A DNA stretch of 64,000 nucleotides, from assembly GCA_964609215.1 (NCBI GenBank), contig CAZSQZ010000001.1, forward strand, positions 62,001 through 126,000, written 5' to 3'. The notes beneath the pieces are model-generated. The model ran no database searches, was not told where the DNA came from, and saw only the letters and a list, made by a program, of their open reading frames with translations. The position numbers and the translations under genes were made by a program. Positions 27,780 through 38,800 of this stretch are shown here, in pieces (position 1 is the stretch's first letter; every line of letters begins with the position of its first letter). This stretch comes from JABDKJ01 sp964609215 (GTDB lineage: Bacteria > Bacteroidota > Bacteroidia > Flavobacteriales_D > JABDKJ01).

Positions 27780-29891
27780 TTACTTGCTTGTTTCATTTGC
27801 TTTTCCAATTACAAGATGGTTGGTATATTGATTTTGCAAATCAGCGGAAGTTATTGAGGCAGTTAGAACAGCCGGGAAATAGATATTATCTGCATTATAA
27901 ACATTCCCAAAATTATCTGTTGTATTATTCTCTATTTTGAAAGTGCAACTAATACTCATCGCTTCAGAATTTTGGTTCTTATCCGATCCTGATTGATCCT
28001 TAGTATTAGTTGATGATTTACCTTTTGTTTTTGCTGGCTTTTTACCTTGGGCGGAATTCGCAGATACTAATTTTGCAGTACCTTTAATATAATTTGCTTC
28101 AGTCACCGTACTAGCTATATTCTGATCAAAAAAGAAGGGTTCAATCCCCGATTTAAGTTCCTTTACTTTGCTCATAGCACTTTCCTTAGCTTCAATTACT
28201 TTAGTAAGATCTGCTGCTACAGCTTTGATATCATCAGCATTCTTTTCCTGTTGCTTACTTAGTGTTGTTTGGTTTTTTAAATGCATTTTTTGCTGATTTT
28301 TTAAATCATCCAGTTCTGAATTAGCATCCTTATCATTTGGATCTGGCCTTTGTGTTTTTCCAGCAAGTTCTGTTATTGCCTTTCCATTCTCACTAATACT
28401 ACTGGCAACTTCTTCAAGCTTAAGATCTAAGGCGAGCCCCTTTCCTTTTAAGGCATTTACAGAACTCGTCAATTTTTCAATTTGGGGATCATACTCTTCT
28501 GCGATTTGTTCTAGTTGACTAATTTCACTTTCAATGTTTTTTAGATCCTCTTTATTCATGACTCCCATTATGTCATTGACATCCTTTTGAAGAAGAATAC
28601 ATCTGAACTCAAATTTCTTGTCCGTTAGCAGATCCTGAGTGTATTGATCCACATTTTCAATATTGAAAGAAATGGTATCTCCACTATGAGCGATTTTATT
28701 CCTTTTTGGTCCAATTAATTTATGAGTTACACTAAAATGGGCAGAAGCAACTGATAATACATCCTCATAATTATTGATTAATTTTTTATAGGCTTTGTTA
28801 ATTTCGGCATATAAAAAAACTACATAATTAACACCTAAGTTCAGGTCTTTTCCATCAATGTCTTTTACCTCATTTAAGGTGATGGGTACAGTATATTTTT
28901 TTTGTCCTTTGACTATTGGAACATCCAAGTAAGTACCATCTCCTAGCAAGGCTAATTCTGCAGATGTTAAATTAAAAAGCATCTTTTTCTGAGCAGGAAC
29001 AACCAAAAGCTTATAACCATCGATCATTTTTACATCATAAAATTGATCCTCTGATTCCGGGCTTGGTTTAGTAAATTCAAATGGAGGAGAAAGGGCATTG
29101 AACATTACCGTAAAACCAGTGCTGTTTATGGTGGATTTTGGAACTCTCAATCCAAAATTGAGTGCTTGGTTTGAAGCTTTATATGCTTTAACGGAAGAAT
29201 CATATTGCATAATGCTATCCTTAAGTGCACCTTCAGCTGCTTTCTCGACAGTTCTTGCTTTTGAAATATTCAAGTGATCCGTTTCTATTAAGTTTGAAGT
29301 TGACTTGAATTGTTCCTGTGCAGTTTTCATTAAATTTTCTATTTCCGTCTCGGTCAATTTGGCCTTTTCATCTACTGCATTAGCAGTAATTTCTGCAGTT
29401 AATTCTGAGGCTTTCATTCCAAGCTCTGATGCTTTTTCAGAGTGATAAGCAGTAAGCCTGATTAAATCACTTGCATCTTTACACTGACTGTGAATCTCTG
29501 CTTTGAAATCTGCAGGCATGGCAATATTTAGTAATCCTCCCACATCGCTTGACAACTTAAGTATTGCTTTATTGGCAGCATCTACATTCGCAGCAGCAGT
29601 AGAGATATTGCTAACGGCTTTGGCGGTTTCTGTTTTTTGAGATTCTGCCGTGGCTTCCATGTTGGTTGCGATATTGTTATTTATTACCGCTTGAACATTC
29701 ACTTTAGATTGCTCCTTATAGGTTTTTTGATCTCTAGCCAACACATCGTCAGCAGTTATCCGGGCACCTTCAGCATAATACAATGTAAATTTTGCCGCAT
29801 TTGCTTTAGACTCTAATTGTTTGTCTTCCAGTTCCAAAGCATTCAGTGTTTTATTTACTGCACTTTGAAGATTTTCATTATACGTGTTCAT
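27780..29891 (-). CDS. Large coiled-coil/beta protein of the eCIS operon, unknown role
   Basis: A 703-residue protein lacking a signal peptide. Approximate layout: alpha-helical coiled coil rich in Ala/Lys/Glu (1-255), a beta-rich domain resembling an Ig-like fold (about 258-440), a second long coiled coil (about 445-595), a Lys/Ser/Gly-rich flexible linker (about 618-650), and a small beta domain at the C-terminus. It follows the tape-measure gene by 50 bases. In Afp this neighbourhood holds the fibre and ATPase genes, and no recognisable fibre is present elsewhere in this operon, so a tail-fibre or anchoring role is a reasonable inference. Confidence 0.55.
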   Translation of the reverse strand: MNTYNENLQSAVNKTLNALELEDKQLESKANAAKFTLYYAEGARITADDVLARDQKTYKEQSKVNVQAVINNNIATNMEATAESQKTETAKAVSNISTAAANVDAANKAILKLSSDVGGLLNIAMPADFKAEIHSQCKDASDLIRLTAYHSEKASELGMKASELTAEITANAVDEKAKLTETEIENLMKTAQEQFKSTSNLIETDHLNISKARTVEKAAEGALKDSIMQYDSSVKAYKASNQALNFGLRVPKSTINSTGFTVMFNALSPPFEFTKPSPESEDQFYDVKMIDGYKLLVVPAQKKMLFNLTSAELALLGDGTYLDVPIVKGQKKYTVPITLNEVKDIDGKDLNLGVNYVVFLYAEINKAYKKLINNYEDVLSVASAHFSVTHKLIGPKRNKIAHSGDTISFNIENVDQYTQDLLTDKKFEFRCILLQKDVNDIMGVMNKEDLKNIESEISQLEQIAEEYDPQIEKLTSSVNALKGKGLALDLKLEEVASSISENGKAITELAGKTQRPDPNDKDANSELDDLKNQQKMHLKNQTTLSKQQEKNADDIKAVAADLTKVIEAKESAMSKVKELKSGIEPFFFDQNIASTVTEANYIKGTAKLVSANSAQGKKPAKTKGKSSTNTKDQSGSDKNQNSEAMSISCTFKIENNTTDNFGNVYNADNIYFPAVLTASITSADLQNQYTNHLVIGKANETSK

Positions 29892-29941
29892 GATTCTTAC
29901 TTTTAAGTGTTCTTAAATTCTTTTATTATTTATCTCTATTA

Positions 29942-32900
29942 TCAATATTGCCATGTTACGTGCAATGGTTTTTCCATCCAGGGAAATTTTATAATTGAAA
30001 AGGAAAAAGGAGATCTTTCAATCAAAAGATCATAAGCCCTTTTCTCTACAGTCAATTGCCAACGATCATCTGTCTCCGATAATAATCCATCTCTTATCAA
30101 CCAGTTTCCTCTAAATCCATCAACTGAACAGGAGCCAATTGCTTCCCAAAAATTTATCATTGCCTTGATCAAACTCTCTGTTATCTCAATCTCTTCATCC
30201 TTGATATTTATGCCTTGCTCTATGGGCTCTGAAGGATGTAGGCCACACAAAATTTTGTTCAATACGAGGTCTTCCTCTTTTGATTTGCTTTGAGCGACAG
30301 CTATATATTGAAGTATATGAACTGCTCTTCTCTGTAATTTAGAATTGATGAATTTTGATTCTTTACAAAAACCCAATTGATCAAATAATCTGGCTATATA
30401 TACCTGAATCAATACTAAACCGGCATTGCTTATTTTCGTTTCTACTTTGTCTTTTTCAATAAAGTATGGACTGCCTTTCTCTTTCCGAATCATTGGTTCT
30501 TTCAGTAAAGAATTCAATGTCATTTGAGTGGAATAGGGCATTGCATATTTTGCTTTTGACAAGGCATTTAAAACATCTTTTTTTGGTATTCCGTGTTTGC
30601 TTACTAATTCCCAAATCAATTCCATCAATAGATTATCAGCAAAAACCCATTGCTTATTTTTCCAAGAAATTAAGGTTTGCTTATAGAGCCATTCCTTAAG
30701 GATATTTTGATTTACTCCCTTTATGTTTATCATAGATAGACCGGAATAAAATTGTCTTAACAGCTCCAGTTTCTTTTCCATTCCATTGGAATTTTTAAGA
30801 ATGGATTGAATTAGTTTTTCATAGCTAACATATTCTTTTATCAGTTCAAATGTCCTTTGAATTTGCCCTTCACTATTCAGTAATTCTAAAGCTATCTCAG
30901 CCCTATGACTAAACAAAAATTCAACAGCTTCTTTAGTTTTAATCCCATGCGAATATGCTAATGGCCAAAAACCATTTGAGAAATAAAAAAGAAAGATTTC
31001 TTTATTTAAATTTTCCAGCTCAAATGCATCTTTTAGAACTATAGAAAGTAATTCATCTCCTTCCTGATGAATCTGTTTTTCAGCAGGTTTTAATAATTGA
31101 AGTTTTGCTTCATCTTTCTTGGAAGATGATTGCAGAGATTGATTAATAGGTGTTTCATTTCTTTCTCTGTTAACTACGTTTTCCTTTTGTGTTTTTTTAT
31201 GATCTATTCCAAAATTAAATCTTAACGCCTCTCTAAACTGTTCCCACAACTTTGGTTTATTTTCAAAGTGGTGGTCATTGTCAAAAAGACATTTCCAAAA
31301 AACGCTTTCTATGTCTTTTCTTTTACATCCCAGTATTTCATATTTCACAAAACCGTCTCGGATGAAATCATAATCTTCTTGAATGAGAAATTGAATTAGA
31401 CGTTTTTTGAACTGTGTATCTAAATGTTCAAAGGAAAAAGCAGTTTGCTGAATCAGCAGTTTGCAGATCTTTAGAACTTCATGTTTATCTTCACTTATGA
31501 TTGCCTGATTAAGTTGATTTGGGTAATTCCTATGGCTACTTTTAGATCTTTTTTGTAGAATATCTTTTATCTCTGGATCTACTTTATTTAAATGAACAAG
31601 GTTCAATAAGATCTCAGGTGAGGGACCTAGTCTATCAAAAACCAATCGCAGTAAATTTTCAATTTCTACTTTCTGATTCACACTTATGAATTCAATAATT
31701 ACCTGATGTAATTGTTCACTTGTGTAACCCATCACTAATAGGTTTCTATTTGAGTCAAAAAGCTTTTCAATTTGGAAAATGCTTTGTTGAATATCCAGAT
31801 ATGAATAGACTTTCTCTTTTGCCTGACTAGAGAATAAATGAGCTGCTTCACTCTTAATAGCTCTTAGAAATTGAATTAGTTTTGGAGCTTCATTTCTATG
31901 TATCCAGTTTCTAACATATTCGAAATTCTTCTTATCCAATTGCTCTACAGCTATTTCAAAACCTCGAAAATCAATTTGCTCATTGAGCAAGCCAAAAATC
32001 TCACTATCTACAATGGTCTTTTCAAACGAAGCGAAGTATGTAATCTCAATAAGGAGTTCATTGAAAGTCACCCCTATTTTTTTAGACAATAAAAGAACGA
32101 TCTCCTTTATGAAATGTGCTTTTTCAAAGTTTGGGTACTGAATGAAGTAATTACTTATTTCCAGCCAGACATCTTCAATATAAATTTTATCAAAACGCCC
32201 AATAAATGCATTAATAAAATTCTTGTTCTCATAATTATACAAGTCAACAATTTTTGATTGCGTCTCGATTTTTAAAGATCTAATTACGCTCTTATCTGAA
32301 AAGTGTTGAGCAAATAGTTCCTTTAATATATCTCCTTTTTCGCGAGCGTAAGAAACAATAAGATCATCTAATCTTTCAATTTCTTGACCATTCAAAAAGT
32401 CAATGAGTTGCATTTTATGTTTCTTCTCCGTGACCGATTTATTATCCTTTTCTCTGACCGAACCTTTTTCATTTAGAATAAATAAAGCCTGAAAAAAATG
32501 ACTTGAACGAATGTGTTTGGATTCAAGTGATTCCTGAATGGAAAATAATAATTGAAGAAGCTCCTCATAAACCAGATTGTAAAACCCGGACATTTGTTTA
32601 ATGGTACTTTCTATAAATGCGACTCTATTAAATAGTGTACCTCTTTCCTCAAGTAGATGGGTTAACACCCAATACCAAACTTGTTTATTAAAATCAGGAC
32701 TTGAAGTATTGACTATCTTTTCTCTCTTCTGAACAGATTGAATTTGATCGATATATTCTATGATCTGGTCTGAATTGAAAGGTTCCAAAACTTCAACTAC
32801 TTTGACCAAAACCTCTTCACTGGATTGCCAAACTAACCTTTGCCTGGCTTCTTTTTTCCAAGCAACTTTTCTTAGTATTTCAGAAAGAGAAAGAGGATCT

Positions 32901-33340
32901 CGTTTAATTTCTATTTGCAGGCTATCTTCAAAGTTAGGGTCTCCTGCATTGAACCACCAGGGCATAATTCCGTTTAAGAGGAAAAAACTTATCAGCTCCA
33001 AATTTGATCCACCTTCTTGAATAATCTCAATCTGATCTGCTCCTCTATTTGAGGATAAAATTAAATCTCTTAGTTTCTCCTCAAGTTGAATTCTAAACGT
33101 GTCATGCAAGGAAGCCTCCAGTTCCTCATACCTAATCAAACCTAAATTTAAGTTGAGGGTGTCTATTCTCCATTTTTGATTTGATGGACACATCTTGTCC
33201 AAAATTTTCTCAGCTTCTTTAGGCATATGGTTCTTACTCCAATCACTTAAAATACTCTGCAAGTGGAAGGACTTGCCGCGGTCATCAAAATTTGATTTCC
33301 AACAAACTTTAGAAATGATATGACGATTTTTCACATTCAT
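29942..33340 (-). CDS. eCIS tape-measure protein (Afp14-like)
   Basis: A 1132-residue protein of the contractile injection system tape-measure family. The N-terminus carries the family pattern: HIISKVCWKSNFDD, LQSILSDWSKNHMPKEAEKILDKM, then WRIDTLNLNLG. Repeated motifs of the type FFLLNGIMPWWF and FYFSNGFWPLAY occur far apart, as in its relatives, and most of the protein is helical. The start is the ATG at 33340, overlapping the baseplate gene stop as ATGA; an in-frame TTG at 33352 lies inside that gene. The tape measure sets sheath length during assembly; this one is long. Confidence 0.85.
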   Translation of the reverse strand: MNVKNRHIISKVCWKSNFDDRGKSFHLQSILSDWSKNHMPKEAEKILDKMCPSNQKWRIDTLNLNLGLIRYEELEASLHDTFRIQLEEKLRDLILSSNRGADQIEIIQEGGSNLELISFFLLNGIMPWWFNAGDPNFEDSLQIEIKRDPLSLSEILRKVAWKKEARQRLVWQSSEEVLVKVVEVLEPFNSDQIIEYIDQIQSVQKREKIVNTSSPDFNKQVWYWVLTHLLEERGTLFNRVAFIESTIKQMSGFYNLVYEELLQLLFSIQESLESKHIRSSHFFQALFILNEKGSVREKDNKSVTEKKHKMQLIDFLNGQEIERLDDLIVSYAREKGDILKELFAQHFSDKSVIRSLKIETQSKIVDLYNYENKNFINAFIGRFDKIYIEDVWLEISNYFIQYPNFEKAHFIKEIVLLLSKKIGVTFNELLIEITYFASFEKTIVDSEIFGLLNEQIDFRGFEIAVEQLDKKNFEYVRNWIHRNEAPKLIQFLRAIKSEAAHLFSSQAKEKVYSYLDIQQSIFQIEKLFDSNRNLLVMGYTSEQLHQVIIEFISVNQKVEIENLLRLVFDRLGPSPEILLNLVHLNKVDPEIKDILQKRSKSSHRNYPNQLNQAIISEDKHEVLKICKLLIQQTAFSFEHLDTQFKKRLIQFLIQEDYDFIRDGFVKYEILGCKRKDIESVFWKCLFDNDHHFENKPKLWEQFREALRFNFGIDHKKTQKENVVNRERNETPINQSLQSSSKKDEAKLQLLKPAEKQIHQEGDELLSIVLKDAFELENLNKEIFLFYFSNGFWPLAYSHGIKTKEAVEFLFSHRAEIALELLNSEGQIQRTFELIKEYVSYEKLIQSILKNSNGMEKKLELLRQFYSGLSMINIKGVNQNILKEWLYKQTLISWKNKQWVFADNLLMELIWELVSKHGIPKKDVLNALSKAKYAMPYSTQMTLNSLLKEPMIRKEKGSPYFIEKDKVETKISNAGLVLIQVYIARLFDQLGFCKESKFINSKLQRRAVHILQYIAVAQSKSKEEDLVLNKILCGLHPSEPIEQGINIKDEEIEITESLIKAMINFWEAIGSCSVDGFRGNWLIRDGLLSETDDRWQLTVEKRAYDLLIERSPFSFSIIKFPWMEKPLHVTWQY

Positions 33341-35883
33341 TTCCGTATCCAATTAATAAGAAATTCTGCAGCAGAAACACTGGGCTTACCATCGTCCAAT
33401 AATGAATTGTGCCAAATGATATATTGATCAATTAACTTGCTTAAATCCTCCTCCTTAGCATAGTGTATGCTATACTGAAGATGTGGTTGGATATACGTAT
33501 TTATCGCATCATTTATATCCTGTTGGTAATATGGTTTTGCGAACTCTTGAAAAAAGCCGGGAAATATGATTTCAATTTTACCATTGATAAATGCATTATT
33601 CAAAAACAATGTTTCCTTGCCCCATTTGAGCTGAGTCGACATACTAAATTCTTCATTTATTTTTACAAATGATGATGCGTCTCTATCGCAGGTTTCTATT
33701 TTTTCAAAACTGATTCCATTGACCATTAATGTGCTTGAATCTTCTGAGCTTTCGGTAATGCTTGCTTGTGCATCAAAACCTAGAACATCTTCAGGTTTTA
33801 AGGTTTTAGCAGAGCGATAAGCCCAATAGGTATCTTCCTTTTTTAAGACTGGGGAAAATTCTGCAGCTCGGACTAAAAGTTGGTTCTCCAATATTAAAAG
33901 GCCTCTTCTTTTTTGAATGAACCAAAGCGCTTGTTTACGTTGAATTTTAGACCATAAAAGACTTTTATCTTCAAGAGCTATTTTATAATATTCTCTAAAT
34001 CCAAAAAGTAAATCGATCTGCAATTCTAAGGTTGAAAAATTTCTAAAATCGTCCCTTGACAATTTGTTTAATCGATCAATCCTATCGTTATCTATTAGAC
34101 CGTCCTTAAAAAGATCTACTGCTCTTTCTTTTCTAAGCTTGTCACTACCCACCAGCACATCCGCCTGTAAATAATTATAAGCTTTGGACTGATTATAGGA
34201 GAGTTCCTCAAAGTTTTGCAATAACAAACTTTTGGCAATGATTTCATCTTTTAAAGTATTACCTGTCCATCTGGAATGTCTTGTAAACCTTTGAATTAGA
34301 TTTGGAGACATTCCATGTCTGGCGAGTAAATGATCTAACATCTCTAACCTTCTCTTTAGACCTTCTTCTTCGTCTTCAGAAATTCTTTTCAAGCCATCCA
34401 TATAAGGGTTGTATGGATCCTTTTTATATCTCTTCCAACTTTTTAATTCTATTTCCTTTTCTGTAAGGTCTTCAATTTCAAAATCGAACATCTCGTTTCC
34501 TGACAGCAAGTTTTTGATATTAGGAATCTCATATATTGACTGATAAAAATAAGTTGGAGCAAAAGTCTTATACGGGATAGGATACTCCTTCTTTCTTTTG
34601 TGCTTTTTAAAGGTGAAATACTTCCGGTGGTCTTTATGATTGCCTATTGAATCATTCTTAAATGAAAACAATTGATCTATATGAGCAAGTTGAGAAAATT
34701 GATTGGCCAATACCTGATCAAATAGTGTGAGGTAGCCTTTTAATTGCCTGGAAATAGCACGGTCAAAATTTGACCCTTCTTGCTCAATTGAATGTGCTCC
34801 AATTCTATAAACCGCAGGAAATGTATTCTGAATAGAATAATAATTTTCAATGTCCCTGAATTTTCCACTTTTAATATCTGGCTCAACTTTAACAGCAGCA
34901 CTTATGCTTTCCAAAACTCGAATTTGTTCAAGATCACTATCGTTTATAGGAGTGTCTTCAAGTAACTTCGCCTTCCCTTTTTTAGTTATACTGAAGACTT
35001 TATCATCATAACCTTTTTGCAAATCGAATATGGGAATCTGATCGTTTTTTATGTGAATAGCCTCAAGCTCTTCTCCATCTTGAATGATTTCAATTCCTTC
35101 AATATTTTCTACTTCCTTTACGGATAAAATTGCTTCTCTTATATCGTTTGTGGTAAGAACATTTAGCTTTTTCATACCATCAGGTATCCAACCATTTTCT
35201 AATCTGGGGCCATTAAATATTCCATTCGTTGAAAGCCCGATTTCACGCATACCTTCATAACTCCTTTGTTCTAAAAATGGAAATACTTTGTTACGAATAG
35301 CAATTTGAATATCATCCAATACTTTTGATGAAGAACCATGCGCTATATCAATCTTACCTTTCAAATAATAGGTTTGGTCTTTATAAACAATTGGCTTTAA
35401 AAACTGCTCTCCCAGATTTCTGGACTCATTTAATCTGATATAAGCAGTTTGAATAATACTATCGCTATACGATTTGCTTTGTTGAGTGCATAATAAATAA
35501 CTGACATAAGCACCTGCCTTCGAAGCAATAAAAGTGGCGTTCTTAATTTCATCTATAGCATTGACTATATATTTTGCATAGTCCGTTAATGTAATAGGTG
35601 ATGTGGTTAGAATCTTATCGGGATGATTGAATTGATTCTTGACTTTTATCTTTCCATCCCTTTGGGTTAAAATATCCTTAATGGGAAAATTTGTACAATA
35701 AGATAGTTCTGTTAGTGCATAACAAATTTGATCAAGAATAGTAATGCCTGGGTCTGAAGAATTGAGGTTTGACCAACTTCGACCACTCATCTTTTCAATA
35801 TGCTTAATGCCCTTATCTCTCAGAAAATTATAATCCTGTGCAGGAGCTAATGCAACATCTATGATATGATTCATCTTAGTCAT
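33337..35883 (-). CDS. eCIS baseplate protein, gp7/Afp12-like
   Basis: A roughly 848-residue protein. The N-terminal block GRSWSNLNSSDPGITILDQICYALTELSYC is the recognisable wedge-like signature (D-P-G-I-T-x-L-x-x-x-C-Y-A-L-T) of Afp12-type proteins, which with Afp11 build the baseplate wedge. I place the start at the ATG at 35883, which overlaps the upstream stop by eight bases; an ATG at 35874 is equally possible. An ATG at 35910 also exists but lies further inside the upstream gene. The 3' end overlaps the tape-measure start as ATGA. Confidence 0.82.
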   Translation of the reverse strand: MTKMNHIIDVALAPAQDYNFLRDKGIKHIEKMSGRSWSNLNSSDPGITILDQICYALTELSYCTNFPIKDILTQRDGKIKVKNQFNHPDKILTTSPITLTDYAKYIVNAIDEIKNATFIASKAGAYVSYLLCTQQSKSYSDSIIQTAYIRLNESRNLGEQFLKPIVYKDQTYYLKGKIDIAHGSSSKVLDDIQIAIRNKVFPFLEQRSYEGMREIGLSTNGIFNGPRLENGWIPDGMKKLNVLTTNDIREAILSVKEVENIEGIEIIQDGEELEAIHIKNDQIPIFDLQKGYDDKVFSITKKGKAKLLEDTPINDSDLEQIRVLESISAAVKVEPDIKSGKFRDIENYYSIQNTFPAVYRIGAHSIEQEGSNFDRAISRQLKGYLTLFDQVLANQFSQLAHIDQLFSFKNDSIGNHKDHRKYFTFKKHKRKKEYPIPYKTFAPTYFYQSIYEIPNIKNLLSGNEMFDFEIEDLTEKEIELKSWKRYKKDPYNPYMDGLKRISEDEEEGLKRRLEMLDHLLARHGMSPNLIQRFTRHSRWTGNTLKDEIIAKSLLLQNFEELSYNQSKAYNYLQADVLVGSDKLRKERAVDLFKDGLIDNDRIDRLNKLSRDDFRNFSTLELQIDLLFGFREYYKIALEDKSLLWSKIQRKQALWFIQKRRGLLILENQLLVRAAEFSPVLKKEDTYWAYRSAKTLKPEDVLGFDAQASITESSEDSSTLMVNGISFEKIETCDRDASSFVKINEEFSMSTQLKWGKETLFLNNAFINGKIEIIFPGFFQEFAKPYYQQDINDAINTYIQPHLQYSIHYAKEEDLSKLIDQYIIWHNSLLDDGKPSVSAAEFLINWIRK

Positions 35884-38800
35884 TGAAATGGTGTTGCATG
35901 GATGAAACATAGAGCACAGTTCTATCCGGATTTATTATATCGCTTTGGCCATTGTTTAACTTGAGGTTTGACACTGATTCAACTCCTTCAAACTGGCTAA
36001 TGAATTTTTTTAATTGTGCAATTCTGATTGGCTCACCAATGGTTCTTTGTTCTTGAAGAGATCCGATCCAGGGAGATAGATAAATATTTATTCCCTGATT
36101 TATTTTTTGAATTACTCCACCCCTCACAGTCCCTTCTGAAAAAACAAAATCGCAAGAGACACTTAATTTTTTGTGCGGCATATTCTGAACTTGCAAACGT
36201 GTAAAAGGGGATGTCTTAGATTTGAAAAATGAAAAAATATGATCGAGTGCGCATGCGCTTACATGCGGATCAAAGGCTCCTGAAACTTGCCAGGTGTCAT
36301 ATTTCTTTACTAGAAAAACACTGAGCCCCTGACCGCTATTATTAGTTTGCAAGTAAAATATTTCTGGAAAAGCCTGGCATACCAAAGTATAGTAATCCAA
36401 AGCATTTCTGCATCGATCTTTATTCAAAATTCTATTGCTTACCCTATTTATCATTTGAGTTTTATCCTCCGGTAAAACTCCTCCATTTGAAGCAAAAGGC
36501 TGAAGCGTTTTGTTAATCTCAGGTATTGGAATCAAAGGACTCTGAATAGTATCCGCTGCTAATACCAAGTCCTGGTTTTTTAATATAGCTGAAGATCGAT
36601 TAACCAATACTCCATTGCTATTTAAATAAATAGTATCTCCATAATTTGCCGGATCGTTTTTAACAGAAATGGAAATCCAGAATTTCTTTGAAGGCATGGT
36701 ATTATGATTCTTACTAATATCACCAGGCACATTAAATGTTATTATACCCGAACAGCGAAATTGGTTTGTAGTATCATTGAGTACCGAAAGTTCTTTCCAT
36801 ACATCTTTATTGAATACTATTCCATCCTGATTTTCTATTTCTTCTGTTGAGAGATATTGATACTCAATTTCATTATTAAAATTTCCTGGTAAACCACCGT
36901 GAACTTCAAAAAATATACTAAGTGGAGTATTTACAGAAAGGCTACTTAATGAAATATAAATGGCCCCCTTAGCATTGAATGCCTGAACCAAATTCCCAGC
37001 CTTATTGGATTCAAATTGCACTTCATAGTTTTCAAAAGGGCCGTAATTAAAATATTGAAAATTGGGATTCGGGCTTCCAATTTCATATTTTTTTGAAGCC
37101 TGATAACTCACAGAGGTTGCACTTACAGTTGGCACAAATGGAGGATTAGGTGCTGACATGAGAAGGGATGGATCTTTCTTTCTGGAAATTACCTCAGCAT
37201 TATTTAAAGCCACATAGGTTACTACCTTTGGATACATTTCATTACCAAAGCCCTGATCGGGAGTTTCAAGTGTCATTTTAATAAAGCCTTCATTGGTATG
37301 TTCGTTATATGTTAAGGGTGATTTTTGCAGTTGAGCATCTCCCTGAATAATCGGGTTTGGAAATTCATCTTCCTTCTTTACCCCGAATACTAAGGTCTGT
37401 TCTTCAGCTAAGTCCAAACTGTTACCTCCATCTTTTGTGAATAGCGTTAATGTTTGAGATTTTTCATCCTCACCTTGCGCTTTTATACTTGACCAAGCAT
37501 TATCATTTAGAAGCTCAAAATCTACCTTGAAACTGTTGTTTTTAAAAAGGCCTGCATTCTCAATTAAATCTTCAGCTCCAATATTAAAGATGAAACCGAG
37601 TACGGATTTTAGCCCTTTCGTAAGCCAATGAGATGCGGTTTTTATCTTAAGCCATTTTTCAAAAGGATCAGCAATTGAATTTAAAAACCCAAAGAATTTA
37701 TTTTTTGGAGGACTAGACTTTGTTGCTCCCGAATTACTTTGCGAAGCGGAAAGAATAGTTGGATCTTCATGATATTGATTATACTCTTCATAAGAGTCAT
37801 AGAAATTTTCAGGTAAATTACTCCAGGTCAAATCCACCTGAAGATAGTTTACTGGCTTACTGAAAATTTCTTGACTACCTATATAAAAGTTGCTATGAAC
37901 TTCTGGAATAGCACCCAATAATTGAAAAGGTTTTTTTGGATTAATCTTAGCAGAATCATTGTACATAACATACTGTGTAGTCCCTTGAACATCAACATCA
38001 ATTTGTACTTCCTTGATGCTTGGAGGACTTAGCAAAAATTCGGTTGATTCAAATAGCACTTTCAACAAAGGCCATTCTGCAGTTAAGTGATCTGGATTCT
38101 TTTTGAAGGGTACAATTGCCAGGTCTGTAGATTCTAATTTTATCTGCCAAGAAACGCCTGTTTGTTCAGTGATTTTTTCTGTCACATCCAACCAGGTCTT
38201 TGTGGTGCTTAAATAGAATTTTACTTTGTCCTGTTTGGTAAAAACCTTTCCATCTTCTTGAGTAATCGTAAAATTAATTGTTCGTAATCCATCCTCTAGC
38301 AATAACATTGGTGAAGCTATTGCAAATCCAAAAGACACTGCTGTATTTGTTCCCGTATTCGCGTTAAACGTTGTCCAAGCACTTGGTTTGCCTTCAGCAT
38401 CTTTTTGAACTGTTGTAGCTTTTTTTATTTGGTTAAAGAAGAGTTGTTGCTGATCAACATCAATAGAGAGTTGGAAGACAGAATCAATCTTAGCTGCATT
38501 CAAAACGGTTTTACCCAAAGTAGAATAGGTAATTGCTTGTTTGTTTGCATCAACACCCGCATTGAATTCCACTCCTTTATCCAATGTATAAAAAGGAATT
38601 TTACTTTTTAATTCCAGACACAAATGAGCACAATCTGGCATTGCTCCTTTTGCGGATTGTTTCAATACATCTTTATAGTAGAAGTCCAGATGTTCCTTGC
38701 CTAAATCATTTAAGTTTGGTTGTAAGAAATTTAACAATTTCACAAATGCTTTGACCAAGGTTGTGTCGGGAAAGGTATCTACCTTATTAGCTATCTTATG

